Source: Candidatus Pacearchaeota archaeon RBG_13_36_9 (GTDB lineage Archaea > Nanobdellota > Nanobdellia > Pacearchaeales > GW2011-AR1). Taken from it: a DNA stretch of 8,510 nucleotides. The position numbers and the translations under genes were made by a program. Below, in pieces: positions 1 through 5,883 of the stretch. The notes beneath the pieces were generated by a model. The model was given only the letters and a program-made list of their open reading frames with translations, searched no databases and was not told where the DNA came from. The stretch is from assembly GCA_001786395.1 (NCBI GenBank), contig MFWN01000009.1:8261-16770 (forward strand), in the 5' to 3' direction. Position 1 is the stretch's first letter, and each line of letters opens with the position of its first letter.

Positions 1-1255
1 TTGTCTTAATGGGTCTTTCTAGTTTTTCTGAACAGGCTTTGGCCTGTATTCCAGGGCTCTTTGAAATAGTTTCTAAAAGGAATTTTAATCCCTCACTTAA
101 TCCCTCACTTAATCCCTCACTTTTCTCTTGCATTACTTCAGGCCTGTTAAAAATAATTCTAAAGTAACCTGCAGATTGCTCAAATAATGCCTTGTCAAGG
201 CCATTTTCCTTCAATGCTCTTAAAATATTCAAGCTGCCTCTGCCCCAAGCATCAATATAACCTGCATAGTAAAAAGCATCAGCCAGCAGCGGATTTTTTG
301 GTATAGACTCGTGCTTGCCGTATAAGTCATTCAAAGATAGCTGCTCTGGAAGCTTTCCAGGATTAGAGATTATAATCTTATCATCATAGATCTTGATGTA
401 GATAAATCCAGAAATTAGATAATCTCTATGAATAAGCGAATTTATAATAGCCTCTCTTAATGCATCTATTGGAATTTCCCATTTTTCCTTTCTAAGCAGC
501 CCTTCAATCTTGGCAGACACCCTTATATGCTCTTTGAGAAAGTTAATAGAAGATTCAAGGCTATTAAATAAATTCCCATCAAAATCCCTTATATCAATAA
601 ATTCTTTTGAAGCTTCATCCTTGAATCTTCCGCATTTTACCATGGCATTAACAAAAAACGTTTTTGGCGATTTCCCAAATAAAAGTATCCCCGCATTAGT
701 AACTTTTCCTTCATTTAACAAGCCAAGTTTCTTTAGGACTAATTCAATAGACTCATTTTCAATCTGCACCCTTTTTGAATCTTTAGCCAATCTTATAAAT
801 CCCCGCACAGTCTTTTCGTCAATATCTTTTAGTGTTGCTTTTTCGCAGAGTTGGTTATCCCATCTCAAATTTTCTTTATTTTTGTGGAGGATAATATTCT
901 CAAGCTCTTTAGCTGAAATCTGTTTGTTTTCTGTTCCAGTTCTGATACAGACTCTTCCATATGCAAAATAAGGAATCTCTTTGCCTTCAAACTCTACCCT
1001 AATGCATGTTTTATCTTCAATAACAACTTGCTCTATTTTAGGAAAGATTTTAGGCTCAATAAAATCTGAAATTGCCTTGGAGATTTCTCTTAAAGTAGCA
1101 TCAGAGACAGTTTGTCCAAGAATCTCTCCTTGATTGCTAATTCCAAAAAATACTTCGCCTTTTTTATGCTTATTCAAAATAGCAGCAATTGAAATTATTG
1201 CTTCTTTTAATTCTGAGGTTGACTTTTTCAATTCCAAGTTTTCAGACTCTTTCAT
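1..1255 (-). CDS. Schlafen-type AlbA_2 / ATP-binding transcriptional regulator (3' end cut by window edge)
   Basis: The minus-strand frame is open from ATG 1255 to the window edge, giving 418 residues without a stop; an in-frame TAA lies just upstream of the ATG. Residues 1-125 match the AlbA_2 (Schlafen) fold: an ESENLELKKS start and a GEVFFGISNQG strand-turn at 33-43. Residues 262-345 look like the divergent HATPase_c_4 domain, with E268, N272 and R277 in DALREAIINSLIHRDY, SNPG at 297-300 and GRG at 338-340. After a linker made of SEGL x3 (379-390), a winged-helix domain begins (LLETISKSPGIQAKACSEKL) and is cut off. Such proteins are often annotated as RecG-like helicases or transcriptional regulators. 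They lack helicase motifs, and their role is mostly inferred as DNA-linked regulation. The gene is divergent from the nine-gene operon, so it could regulate it, but nothing here proves that. Domain identity is quite sure; function is open. Confidence 0.85.
   Translation of the reverse strand, partial: MKESENLELKKSTSELKEAIISIAAILNKHKKGEVFFGISNQGEILGQTVSDATLREISKAISDFIEPKIFPKIEQVVIEDKTCIRVEFEGKEIPYFAYGRVCIRTGTENKQISAKELENIILHKNKENLRWDNQLCEKATLKDIDEKTVRGFIRLAKDSKRVQIENESIELVLKKLGLLNEGKVTNAGILLFGKSPKTFFVNAMVKCGRFKDEASKEFIDIRDFDGNLFNSLESSINFLKEHIRVSAKIEGLLRKEKWEIPIDALREAIINSLIHRDYLISGFIYIKIYDDKIIISNPGKLPEQLSLNDLYGKHESIPKNPLLADAFYYAGYIDAWGRGSLNILRALKENGLDKALFEQSAGYFRIIFNRPEVMQEKSEGLSEGLSEGLKFLLETISKSPGIQAKACSEKLERPIKT
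85..120 (-). repeat. Three perfect 12-bp tandem repeats encoding SEGL-SEGL-SEGL
   Basis: The plus-strand unit TTAATCCCTCAC occurs three times in a row with no mismatch. It is in frame within the AlbA_2/HATPase gene and encodes SEGL three times between the ATPase-like domain and the C-terminal winged helix. Unit number can change by slippage without breaking the frame, so it may be a variable-length hinge. I recall similar SEGL/NEGL runs in other members of this family. Confidence 0.9.
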
Positions 1256-1294
1256 CTTGCATTAACCTGTTTTATAAAGATAAATAATCCGCGA

Positions 1295-1302
1295 TTTTAA
1301 AG
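1295..1302 (-). promoter_or_regulatory. Possible TATA box for the AlbA_2 regulator gene
   Basis: Minus-strand CTTTAAAA lies about 43 bases upstream of ATG 1255. That would put transcription start near 1272 and leave a leader of about 17 nt. A second AT-rich match, TTTATAAA near 1271-1278, is too close to the ATG to serve this start. Weak call based on spacing and composition only. Confidence 0.3.
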
Positions 1303-1341
1303 TTTTGCTTTAAGCTTTATCCCAACTATCTGTAAAGGAAA

Positions 1342-1352
1342 ATTATAAATAT
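1342..1352 (+). promoter_or_regulatory. TATA box of the nine-gene operon
   Basis: ATTATAAATAT is a good archaeal TATA element. Its centre near 1346 predicts transcription start near 1372 and a leader of about 20 nt before ATG 1392. The leader holds a purine-rich AGAAGAAGGG stretch that may help ribosome binding. No other convincing promoter is seen until a weak candidate before the fourth gene, so this is the likely main promoter for 1392-6613. Confidence 0.55.
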
Positions 1353-1391
1353 GGAAGATTATTGAAAAGATAAAGAAGAAGGGTTAAGATT

Positions 1392-1781
1392 ATGTCAAGA
1401 TACGGGCTTAATTTAAGTGATGCAAAGCTCTTGCAAAAGTGGGCATTAGAAGTTAGTGGAGCAAAGAAATCTTTAGATTCTATACCAAAATTTCCCAAAA
1501 CTGTAAAAGTTAAGCCAGGATTATATGTTGATTATGAGATAGACGAATCGGAATTAGAAGATGATGGACTTGACTATTGCACCCCTGAAGTTGCTTCTGT
1601 TTGGGCAGTTGATAAAAATGGAGAGGAGACTAAGCTGGGGGTATTAAGAGCATACAATTGGGAAACATTCTGGCTAGAAGTTGGTTACGATTGTGAAGTT
1701 GACACTGCTAAAAATTGGTGGGAGATGATTAATGAAGAATACAACAAAATAATAAATAAAAAAAAGAATGACAAGGAATAA
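1392..1781 (+). CDS. Small acidic protein of unknown function, first gene of operon
   Basis: This encodes 129 residues that I do not recognise. The N-terminus (1-35) looks helical, with SDAKLLQKWALEV. The middle (37-100) looks like beta strands and has an acidic stretch, DESELEDDGLDYC, at 51-63. The segment from 83 to 110 is rich in tryptophan and aromatics (W90, F93, W94, W109, W110). The last 15 residues are mostly charged. Two cysteines (63 and 101) are not arranged as a zinc site, and there is no signal peptide or membrane segment, so it is probably cytoplasmic. ATG 1392 is preferred because an earlier ATG at 1351 hits a stop after four codons. The next gene starts inside its last codons, so the two are likely translationally coupled. 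Confidence 0.8.
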   Translation: MSRYGLNLSDAKLLQKWALEVSGAKKSLDSIPKFPKTVKVKPGLYVDYEIDESELEDDGLDYCTPEVASVWAVDKNGEETKLGVLRAYNWETFWLEVGYDCEVDTAKNWWEMINEEYNKIINKKKNDKE

Positions 1782-2370
1782 CAACATTAAAAGATATGAA
1801 AAAATAATTAATAGTATCTCGGATAGATTAGATTATTTAAAACATGGTGAAGAAGATATCAAATTAATTAACAAATTAGTAATATCCTACCATAGAAAAC
1901 GGAATCATAAGTCCTTCTCAGATATTAATGTAATGGCGGGATCATTTTTATGGCTATATTCAAAAATGAATTTTTTATGGGAAGAGAATAAAGAATGGAT
2001 GCAAAAAAATATCGCCGGACTCTTTAATCTAAAACCTGATACAATATCAGCAAAATCACGAGAATTGTCAAAAGCCCTGAAAATTAAAGTTTTTGATCAG
2101 AGATTTTGCAGATCAGAAATTGTTGAACAAGATCCCCTTCTTGCTTTAATTAAATATCCTTATGGATTTATCATTCCAAAAAATATGGCAATTCCTAATT
2201 CAAAAGTAGAGAATTTTAACATTGATAAGACAATAAAAGCCTTAAGCGAGATTTTTTCAAACAACAATAAGAATGAAAAGGATAAAACTAAAGAAATTAA
2301 AATTTATGATAGTAAACAGAATGTTAAAAGAGATTTTCAAAAAGTTTTAACTGGTTATTGTAAGAGGTAA
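1768..2370 (+). CDS. DUF6398-type protein with an HTH-like segment
   Basis: This encodes 200 residues. Roughly 30-140 resembles the uncharacterised DUF6398 domain: the block MAGSFLWLYSKMNFLW (56-71) corresponds to the WAAaIvyaig.vNFLf core. It is followed by an HTH-like segment, KNIAGLFNLKPDTISAKSRE (80-99), and then by DPLLALIKYPYGFIIP. The HTH-like part suggests nucleic-acid or protein contact, but the domain has no known function. The tail from 165 on is Lys/Asn-rich and probably flexible. The start overlaps the previous gene by 14 bases and has no clear ribosome binding site, so translation probably depends on coupling. No other in-frame ATG occurs until codon 56. The family call rests on remembered consensus, not on a search. 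Confidence 0.7.
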   Translation: MTRNNNIKRYEKIINSISDRLDYLKHGEEDIKLINKLVISYHRKRNHKSFSDINVMAGSFLWLYSKMNFLWEENKEWMQKNIAGLFNLKPDTISAKSRELSKALKIKVFDQRFCRSEIVEQDPLLALIKYPYGFIIPKNMAIPNSKVENFNIDKTIKALSEIFSNNNKNEKDKTKEIKIYDSKQNVKRDFQKVLTGYCKR

Positions 2371-2396
2371 GTATTAGACTACTTGGGAGATATAAG

Positions 2397-3065
2397 ATGA
2401 ATAAAGAGATCATATCAAGATATTTAGAAAATAAAGATAATGAAAAAGAATTATTTGAATATCTGAAAAATAAGAACAAGAACTTCTATGAAAAAAAAGA
2501 AACTTACCCAGAAGATGACTTTGATCTTTTAGTTAGATTAATAGAAGAGGGAAATGATAACATTAAGTATTATTCTATTGCAATAATTAAAAAGGTATTG
2601 ATTGAGTATAATTCCAAAAGATTTAATAGAATTTCTAAGATTGTAATTGATAATATAGATTCAAATAATGGGAATATTAGACATTCAATTTTTATGCTTT
2701 TAGAAACAATGAATTCCATTATTGCTGCTCTTCCAATGATGACTGAACAGGCTAAGATGTTTAAAGCAGCTTTTTTAAGCATGGGAGATTATATGCCGAA
2801 AGATAAAATTAATCCCTTCATTGATTATGGATTTAAGTTTAGTGATGATTCTATTAATGAATTTTATGAATCTTATATTTGTATGTTTGATGAGCTTTAT
2901 AATAAGTTCAATGAAAGTCATGAGAATGAGAAAATCCAAGAATCGATTTTAAAATCGTTATCAGTAATGATAATAAAAATTAAGGAAATGGCTGAATTTT
3001 CTAAAGATGAAAAATTAATGAAAAAAATTGATAAAATCCATGATTTATTAAATATGGGGTTTTAA
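2397..3065 (+). CDS. HEAT-like alpha-helical protein of unknown function
   Basis: This encodes 222 residues, almost all predicted helical. Residues 41-73 (DFDLLVRLIEEGNDNIKYYS, then an IAIIKKVLIEY helix) and 74-110 (RISKIVIDNI, then NIRHSIFMLLETM) look like paired HEAT/ARM helices. More helices follow at 150-175 and 180-220. There are no catalytic motifs, no cysteine clusters, and no signal or membrane segment; the short AIIAALPMM-type hydrophobic patch is too short to span a membrane. It probably acts as a protein-interaction scaffold, which fits the neighbouring TPR genes. GGGAGA at 2385-2390, six bases before ATG 2397, serves as ribosome binding site. The gap to the previous gene is 26 bases. 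The repeat assignment is an inference from helix pattern. Confidence 0.75.
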   Translation: MNKEIISRYLENKDNEKELFEYLKNKNKNFYEKKETYPEDDFDLLVRLIEEGNDNIKYYSIAIIKKVLIEYNSKRFNRISKIVIDNIDSNNGNIRHSIFMLLETMNSIIAALPMMTEQAKMFKAAFLSMGDYMPKDKINPFIDYGFKFSDDSINEFYESYICMFDELYNKFNESHENEKIQESILKSLSVMIIKIKEMAEFSKDEKLMKKIDKIHDLLNMGF

Positions 3066-3091
3066 AAAGGTAAAGAGAAAATCCAAGAAAA

Positions 3092-3134
3092 TTTTAAATT
3101 TTGAGCCGGATTATGGTAATCGGAGAGGTTGAAG
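3092..3134 (+). promoter_or_regulatory. Leader of the SEC-C gene: possible internal TATA, hairpin and strong RBS
   Basis: Within the 69-base gap before the SEC-C gene, TTTTAAATTTT (3092-3102) could act as an internal TATA box, predicting a start near 3123. CCG-g-ATTA / TAAT-CGG (3106-3123, loop TGG, one bulged G) can form a small hairpin whose 3' arm takes the first two bases of the ribosome binding site GGAGAGGT (3122-3129). This is the best ribosome binding site in the window, and its spacing favours ATG 3135 over TTG 3129. The promoter and hairpin roles are speculative; the ribosome binding site is firmer. Confidence 0.35.
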
Positions 3135-3962
3135 ATGGAAAAAGGAAAAAAGGTTAACATAAAAGATGTTCGGAAAAGAATGTGGGAAGCAGACGATGAC
3201 TTAGAAATTGAATTTAGGTGTAATAAATGCAATAAAAAGCAAAGGATTAAACCAGGATTAATAAAAAAAATTGGTAAAGAGGAGGAAGAAGAAATAACAT
3301 ACGAATTTGAAAATGAGATAATGTGTAAGAATTGCCATAGTAATGATATTGAGCTTACAGAAGAAGGGATAAATGAAATTGAAGTACATACCATTGGGAT
3401 GATTTATGGAAATAAAAAAGGAGTTCTGCTTACAGAGGGAAATGTTTATGTGGAAAATAAGAAAATGAAACATTGTGAGGCTTATGATTATATCCTGAAA
3501 AGAATTAAAGAAGAATCTCTTAATGGAGAACTCTATTTAAGAGCCGGGAATGTTGCATGTATGTTTAATAAATACAGCGAAGCAATAAACTATTACGAAA
3601 AGTCTCTTGAATTAAATCCTAAATTGCTTGGGTCTTTAATGAACCTAGTTGGAATATTTGAATATAGATATACATATTATAAAATCGAAGATGCAAAAGT
3701 AACAGCAAGTTTTTATCTTGAGGAAATGGCTAATCTCTTTCGAACTCAGGATTTTGATGACGTAACAATTAGAAACAAGCATGAAATTGTTCAATTTATG
3801 GGAGAAAAAGCAGAATCTCTTGGTGTTCATATACCTGAACTTATACAAATGCCTAAGCTACAATTATCTAAATCTCAATTTAAGGCAAGAAAACTTGGGA
3901 GGAACGAGCCATGCCATTGCGGCTCTGGAAAGAAATATAAAAAATGCTGTTTAAAAATATAA
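3135..3962 (+). CDS. Zinc-ribbon, TPR and SEC-C motif protein
   Basis: From ATG 3135 this encodes 275 residues. TTG 3129 is in frame but overlaps the ribosome binding site GGAGAGGT, so the ATG is chosen. The N-terminus has a likely zinc ribbon: C29-NK-C32 and C64-KN-C67. A TPR-like helical pair spans 131-164 (GELYLRAGNVACMFNKYSEA, then INYYEKSLELNP), followed by more helices. The C-terminus is a textbook SEC-C motif, GRNEPCHCGSGKKYKKCC (255-272), with zinc ligands C260, C262, C271 and C272 (the last position is often His in SecA). SEC-C is the zinc knuckle first known from the SecA C-terminus, and it appears in many unrelated proteins as a ligand- or protein-binding module. No SecA ATPase is present, so this is not a translocase. 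It is probably a cytoplasmic adaptor. The following gene, separated by 37 bases, is also TPR-rich. Confidence 0.85.
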   Translation: MEKGKKVNIKDVRKRMWEADDDLEIEFRCNKCNKKQRIKPGLIKKIGKEEEEEITYEFENEIMCKNCHSNDIELTEEGINEIEVHTIGMIYGNKKGVLLTEGNVYVENKKMKHCEAYDYILKRIKEESLNGELYLRAGNVACMFNKYSEAINYYEKSLELNPKLLGSLMNLVGIFEYRYTYYKIEDAKVTASFYLEEMANLFRTQDFDDVTIRNKHEIVQFMGEKAESLGVHIPELIQMPKLQLSKSQFKARKLGRNEPCHCGSGKKYKKCCLKI

Positions 3963-3999
3963 GATATGAACTTCATAAACGATATAACCAATTAGGAAA

Positions 4000-4782
4000 A
4001 TGAAAACTGCAGAAAAATTAATAATGAAAGCATGCATTTGTATTTCCGATGGTAAATATAAGAACGCATTGTCTTTATTAAAAAAAGCAGAAAAAATTGA
4101 TAGAAATAATCCTGAGATTTATACAAGATATAGCGTAATCTATGAGTTAACAAGAGATAAAAAGAAAGCAGAAGAAATGCTGAAAAAAGCATTAGAGATA
4201 GACCCGAATTATCCAAGAGCACGCTACACACTTGGAATTAATTATCAAAATCAAGGAGAATTAACAAAAGCAGAAAAAGAGTTTAAAATTGCAATAGACA
4301 ATTATCCGAACTATCAAGATATGTTTAGAAATGAGCATTTGTCAGAAGCCCATAATAATCTTGGAACTGTTTATTATCATCTTGGCAGGCATGAAGATGC
4401 AATCAGGGAGTGGAGATTGGCTATTAACTATGATAGAACTAACGAAGAGGCAAGTAAAAACTTAGCTGAATTTGGAAATATTGAAGATAAAAAACAAGGG
4501 AAAGAATCAAAGTTTAATTACTTAATTGGGAGATTTGAAAGTTTATCTAAAGCCAAAAGATACGTTGAAGCTGTGGATGTTTTAGAGAAAGCATATCAGA
4601 TGAAACCTAGAGATATAAATTTAAATTATAATCTGGGTTTAACATATGGGTATATTAATAAATTTGACAAAGCGAAAAAACATCTTGAAATTTTCTTGGA
4701 ATTAGATCCCAAAAATAAGATGGCTCCAAAAATTAAAATGTTAGTTGAAGAAATTAGATCTGGGAGATTTAAACAAAAATAG
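4000..4782 (+). CDS. TPR-repeat protein
   Basis: This 260-residue protein consists almost wholly of tetratricopeptide repeats. Approximate units are 5-37, 39-72 (KKAEEMLKKALEIDPNYPRA across the boundary), 73-104, 115-148 (AHNNLGTVYYHLGRHEDAIR), 174-206 and 207-240 (LNYNLGLTYGYINKFDKAKK). Canonical TPR positions (W/Y/L4, G8, Y11, A20, A27, P32) are mostly kept. A looser linker at 149-173 splits the array into four plus two repeats. It has no enzymatic domain, signal peptide or membrane segment. TPR arrays bind peptides or helices of partner proteins, so it likely scaffolds other operon products such as the preceding TPR/SEC-C protein. A short GGAAA sits just before ATG 4000. The stop is six bases before the next gene. 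Confidence 0.9.
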   Translation: MKTAEKLIMKACICISDGKYKNALSLLKKAEKIDRNNPEIYTRYSVIYELTRDKKKAEEMLKKALEIDPNYPRARYTLGINYQNQGELTKAEKEFKIAIDNYPNYQDMFRNEHLSEAHNNLGTVYYHLGRHEDAIREWRLAINYDRTNEEASKNLAEFGNIEDKKQGKESKFNYLIGRFESLSKAKRYVEAVDVLEKAYQMKPRDINLNYNLGLTYGYINKFDKAKKHLEIFLELDPKNKMAPKIKMLVEEIRSGRFKQK

Positions 4783-4788
4783 TTAAAA

Positions 4789-5205
4789 ATGGGAAGATAC
4801 AATGGATACACATGGGTTTACTCGCCAAAAGCAGTAAAAGTCCCTGAAGAAATAAAGAAGGAGATAGAAACAGAAGCCACAAAGATTATAGAAAGACTGA
4901 AGAAAGAGTATATAATGAAGATGCCTAAGAAACTGAAATATAATCATCTTGTTGGTATTTATGGAAAATGGATTCAACAGCGTTTTTATTTTTGTTCTAA
5001 GTATATTTGCCCAAAGGGGTATTTAGCGCCTTGGTCTGAAAATAGATTTGCCAGACTAGAGTATACAGGGAAGGAACCCGAAGGAAGGAATAAGTTTCAA
5101 TTATTCTTTATGAGGCATACTGGAGAATGGATCAAAATATTGGAGGACAAAAAACTGGGTCAATGCTTAGAAGAAATTGAAACATCTCCTTATTTTAGGC
5201 CATGA
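4789..5205 (+). CDS. DUF3024-like protein of unknown function
   Basis: This encodes 138 residues. The distinctive N-terminus MGRYNGYTWVYSPK is followed by a charged helix (19-40) and an aromatic region, GIYGKWIQQRFYFCSKY. The C-terminal half (about 81-138) carries FARLEYTG, FQLFFMRHTGEWIKI (103-117) and a final CLEEIETSPYF. This order resembles DUF3024, where an R-x-x-Y strand, a strand with R-x-x-x-x-W and a terminal LEEALxxI..D...F helix recur. The resemblance is from memory and moderate. Cysteines at 69, 74 and 126 do not form an obvious site. The start has no clear ribosome binding site, but it lies only six bases after the previous stop, so reinitiation is likely. The stop overlaps the next start as ATGA (5202-5205). 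Confidence 0.75.
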   Translation: MGRYNGYTWVYSPKAVKVPEEIKKEIETEATKIIERLKKEYIMKMPKKLKYNHLVGIYGKWIQQRFYFCSKYICPKGYLAPWSENRFARLEYTGKEPEGRNKFQLFFMRHTGEWIKILEDKKLGQCLEEIETSPYFRP

Positions 5206-5540
5206 AAAAGAAATACAAAAAAGAACATATAATCAATTGGTATTTTGGCAATTGTTGTGCTAAATGTGGAAAAATTGACTTGAAATCTGAAGACTATGGA
5301 AAAAAGTGTTATGAAAAAATGAAGGAGATTGGTGAAAATATAAATTCCAATGAAATCACACATAAGGAATTTGTAAATATAATGAGAAACAGCTCGTTTT
5401 GTCATCCCTCTACAAGAAAATTTTGTGAATGCAAATTATGCAAAAGGTTCGGGATCAAGAATGATAGGTATTGGATAAGAAATTGGGCTGGATGGAACTT
5501 ATCAATAAATAAAGAACAAGGAGAATTAAAAAATGGATGA
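5202..5540 (+). CDS. Small Cys-rich, probably zinc-binding protein of unknown function
   Basis: This encodes 112 residues that I do not recognise. Two cysteine clusters stand out: C18-C19-x2-C22 with C36 (GNCCAKCGKIDLKSEDYGKK, then C), and C67-H68 ... C75-x-C77-x2-C80 (SSFCHPSTRKFCECKLCKRF). Together they could hold one or two zinc ions. A basic N-terminus (MKKKYKK) and an Arg/Lys/Trp-rich segment after the second cluster (RYWIRNWAGW) would suit nucleic-acid or protein contact, but this is inference. It overlaps the previous gene by four bases (ATGA) and the next by eight, so it is clearly embedded in the operon. Confidence 0.75.
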   Translation: MKKKYKKEHIINWYFGNCCAKCGKIDLKSEDYGKKCYEKMKEIGENINSNEITHKEFVNIMRNSSFCHPSTRKFCECKLCKRFGIKNDRYWIRNWAGWNLSINKEQGELKNG

Positions 5541-5883
5541 ACAGGAAGATATTTTAGCGGAAGCAGACCAAGAAAAAAGAATAGAAATGGTTTTAACAGA
5601 TGCTTATGGAGAGGACGAAATGCAAGAGGCATTTTGTTGTTATCTTGGCGATTATATTAAATTTCCTTTTGAGGCAAAGATAAAAAGTGAGGAAAATTCA
5701 AGAAAGTTTACGGTCTTAAGATTCACTTCAATAACTCCCCATAGAGTTGTATGCGAAATCGAGTATGGGGAAGGAATAAAATCAAGGATGCCTTTAACAG
5801 AAATAGAGCCGATTGATAAAGATTCTTCTAATAACATTGTTATTAATGACTATCTTAAATTCATAAATGAGGATTATGAGTAA
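5533..5883 (+). CDS. CcbP-type putative calcium-binding protein
   Basis: This encodes 116 residues with a clear acidic bias. It resembles the Calci_bind_CcbP family, founded by the cyanobacterial calcium-binding protein CcbP. The block KRIEMVLTDAYGEDE (15-29) plus YLGDYIKFPFEA (37-48) matches the family's RI..EI.vDaY..eE...wyyYLe..l.fPF.A. The later PLTEIEPID (about 88-96), followed by an IVINDYLKF helix, matches its PL..L..id....ai.DW. In Anabaena, CcbP binds Ca2+ and affects heterocyst formation. In an archaeon the role must differ, and here only acidic residues (E27, D28, E29 and others) hint at metal binding. GGAGAATT at 5520-5527 gives a well-placed ribosome binding site for ATG 5533. 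It overlaps the neighbours on both sides. Confidence 0.8.
   Translation: MDEQEDILAEADQEKRIEMVLTDAYGEDEMQEAFCCYLGDYIKFPFEAKIKSEENSRKFTVLRFTSITPHRVVCEIEYGEGIKSRMPLTEIEPIDKDSSNNIVINDYLKFINEDYE

Noticed and set aside
85..120. CRISPR-like repeats
   Set aside because: The units are 12 bp, directly adjacent without spacers, and in frame with a coding sequence.
510..971. Plus-strand open frame of 153 codons
   Set aside because: It lies antisense within the AlbA_2/HATPase gene, whose minus-strand frame shows clear family motifs. The plus-strand product is Ser/Phe/Leu-rich with no recognisable domain.
1..1255. RecG helicase, a frequent database label for such proteins
   Set aside because: No Walker A/B or other helicase motifs are present. 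The AlbA_2 and HATPase_c_4 signatures explain the sequence.
3062..3473. Minus-strand open frames opposite the SEC-C gene
   Set aside because: They are antisense to a frame with a zinc ribbon, TPR and SEC-C. Their Phe/Ile/Ser-rich hydrophobic products are typical reverse translations of Lys/Glu-rich genes and not real membrane proteins.
3135..3962. SecA fragment, because of the C-terminal SEC-C motif
   Set aside because: There are no Walker motifs or other SecA domains. SEC-C is a mobile module found on many adaptor proteins.
3966..3995. Nine-codon ORF (MNFINDITN) between the SEC-C and TPR genes
   Set aside because: It is too short to support, has no convincing ribosome binding site, and is expected by chance in AT-rich spacer.
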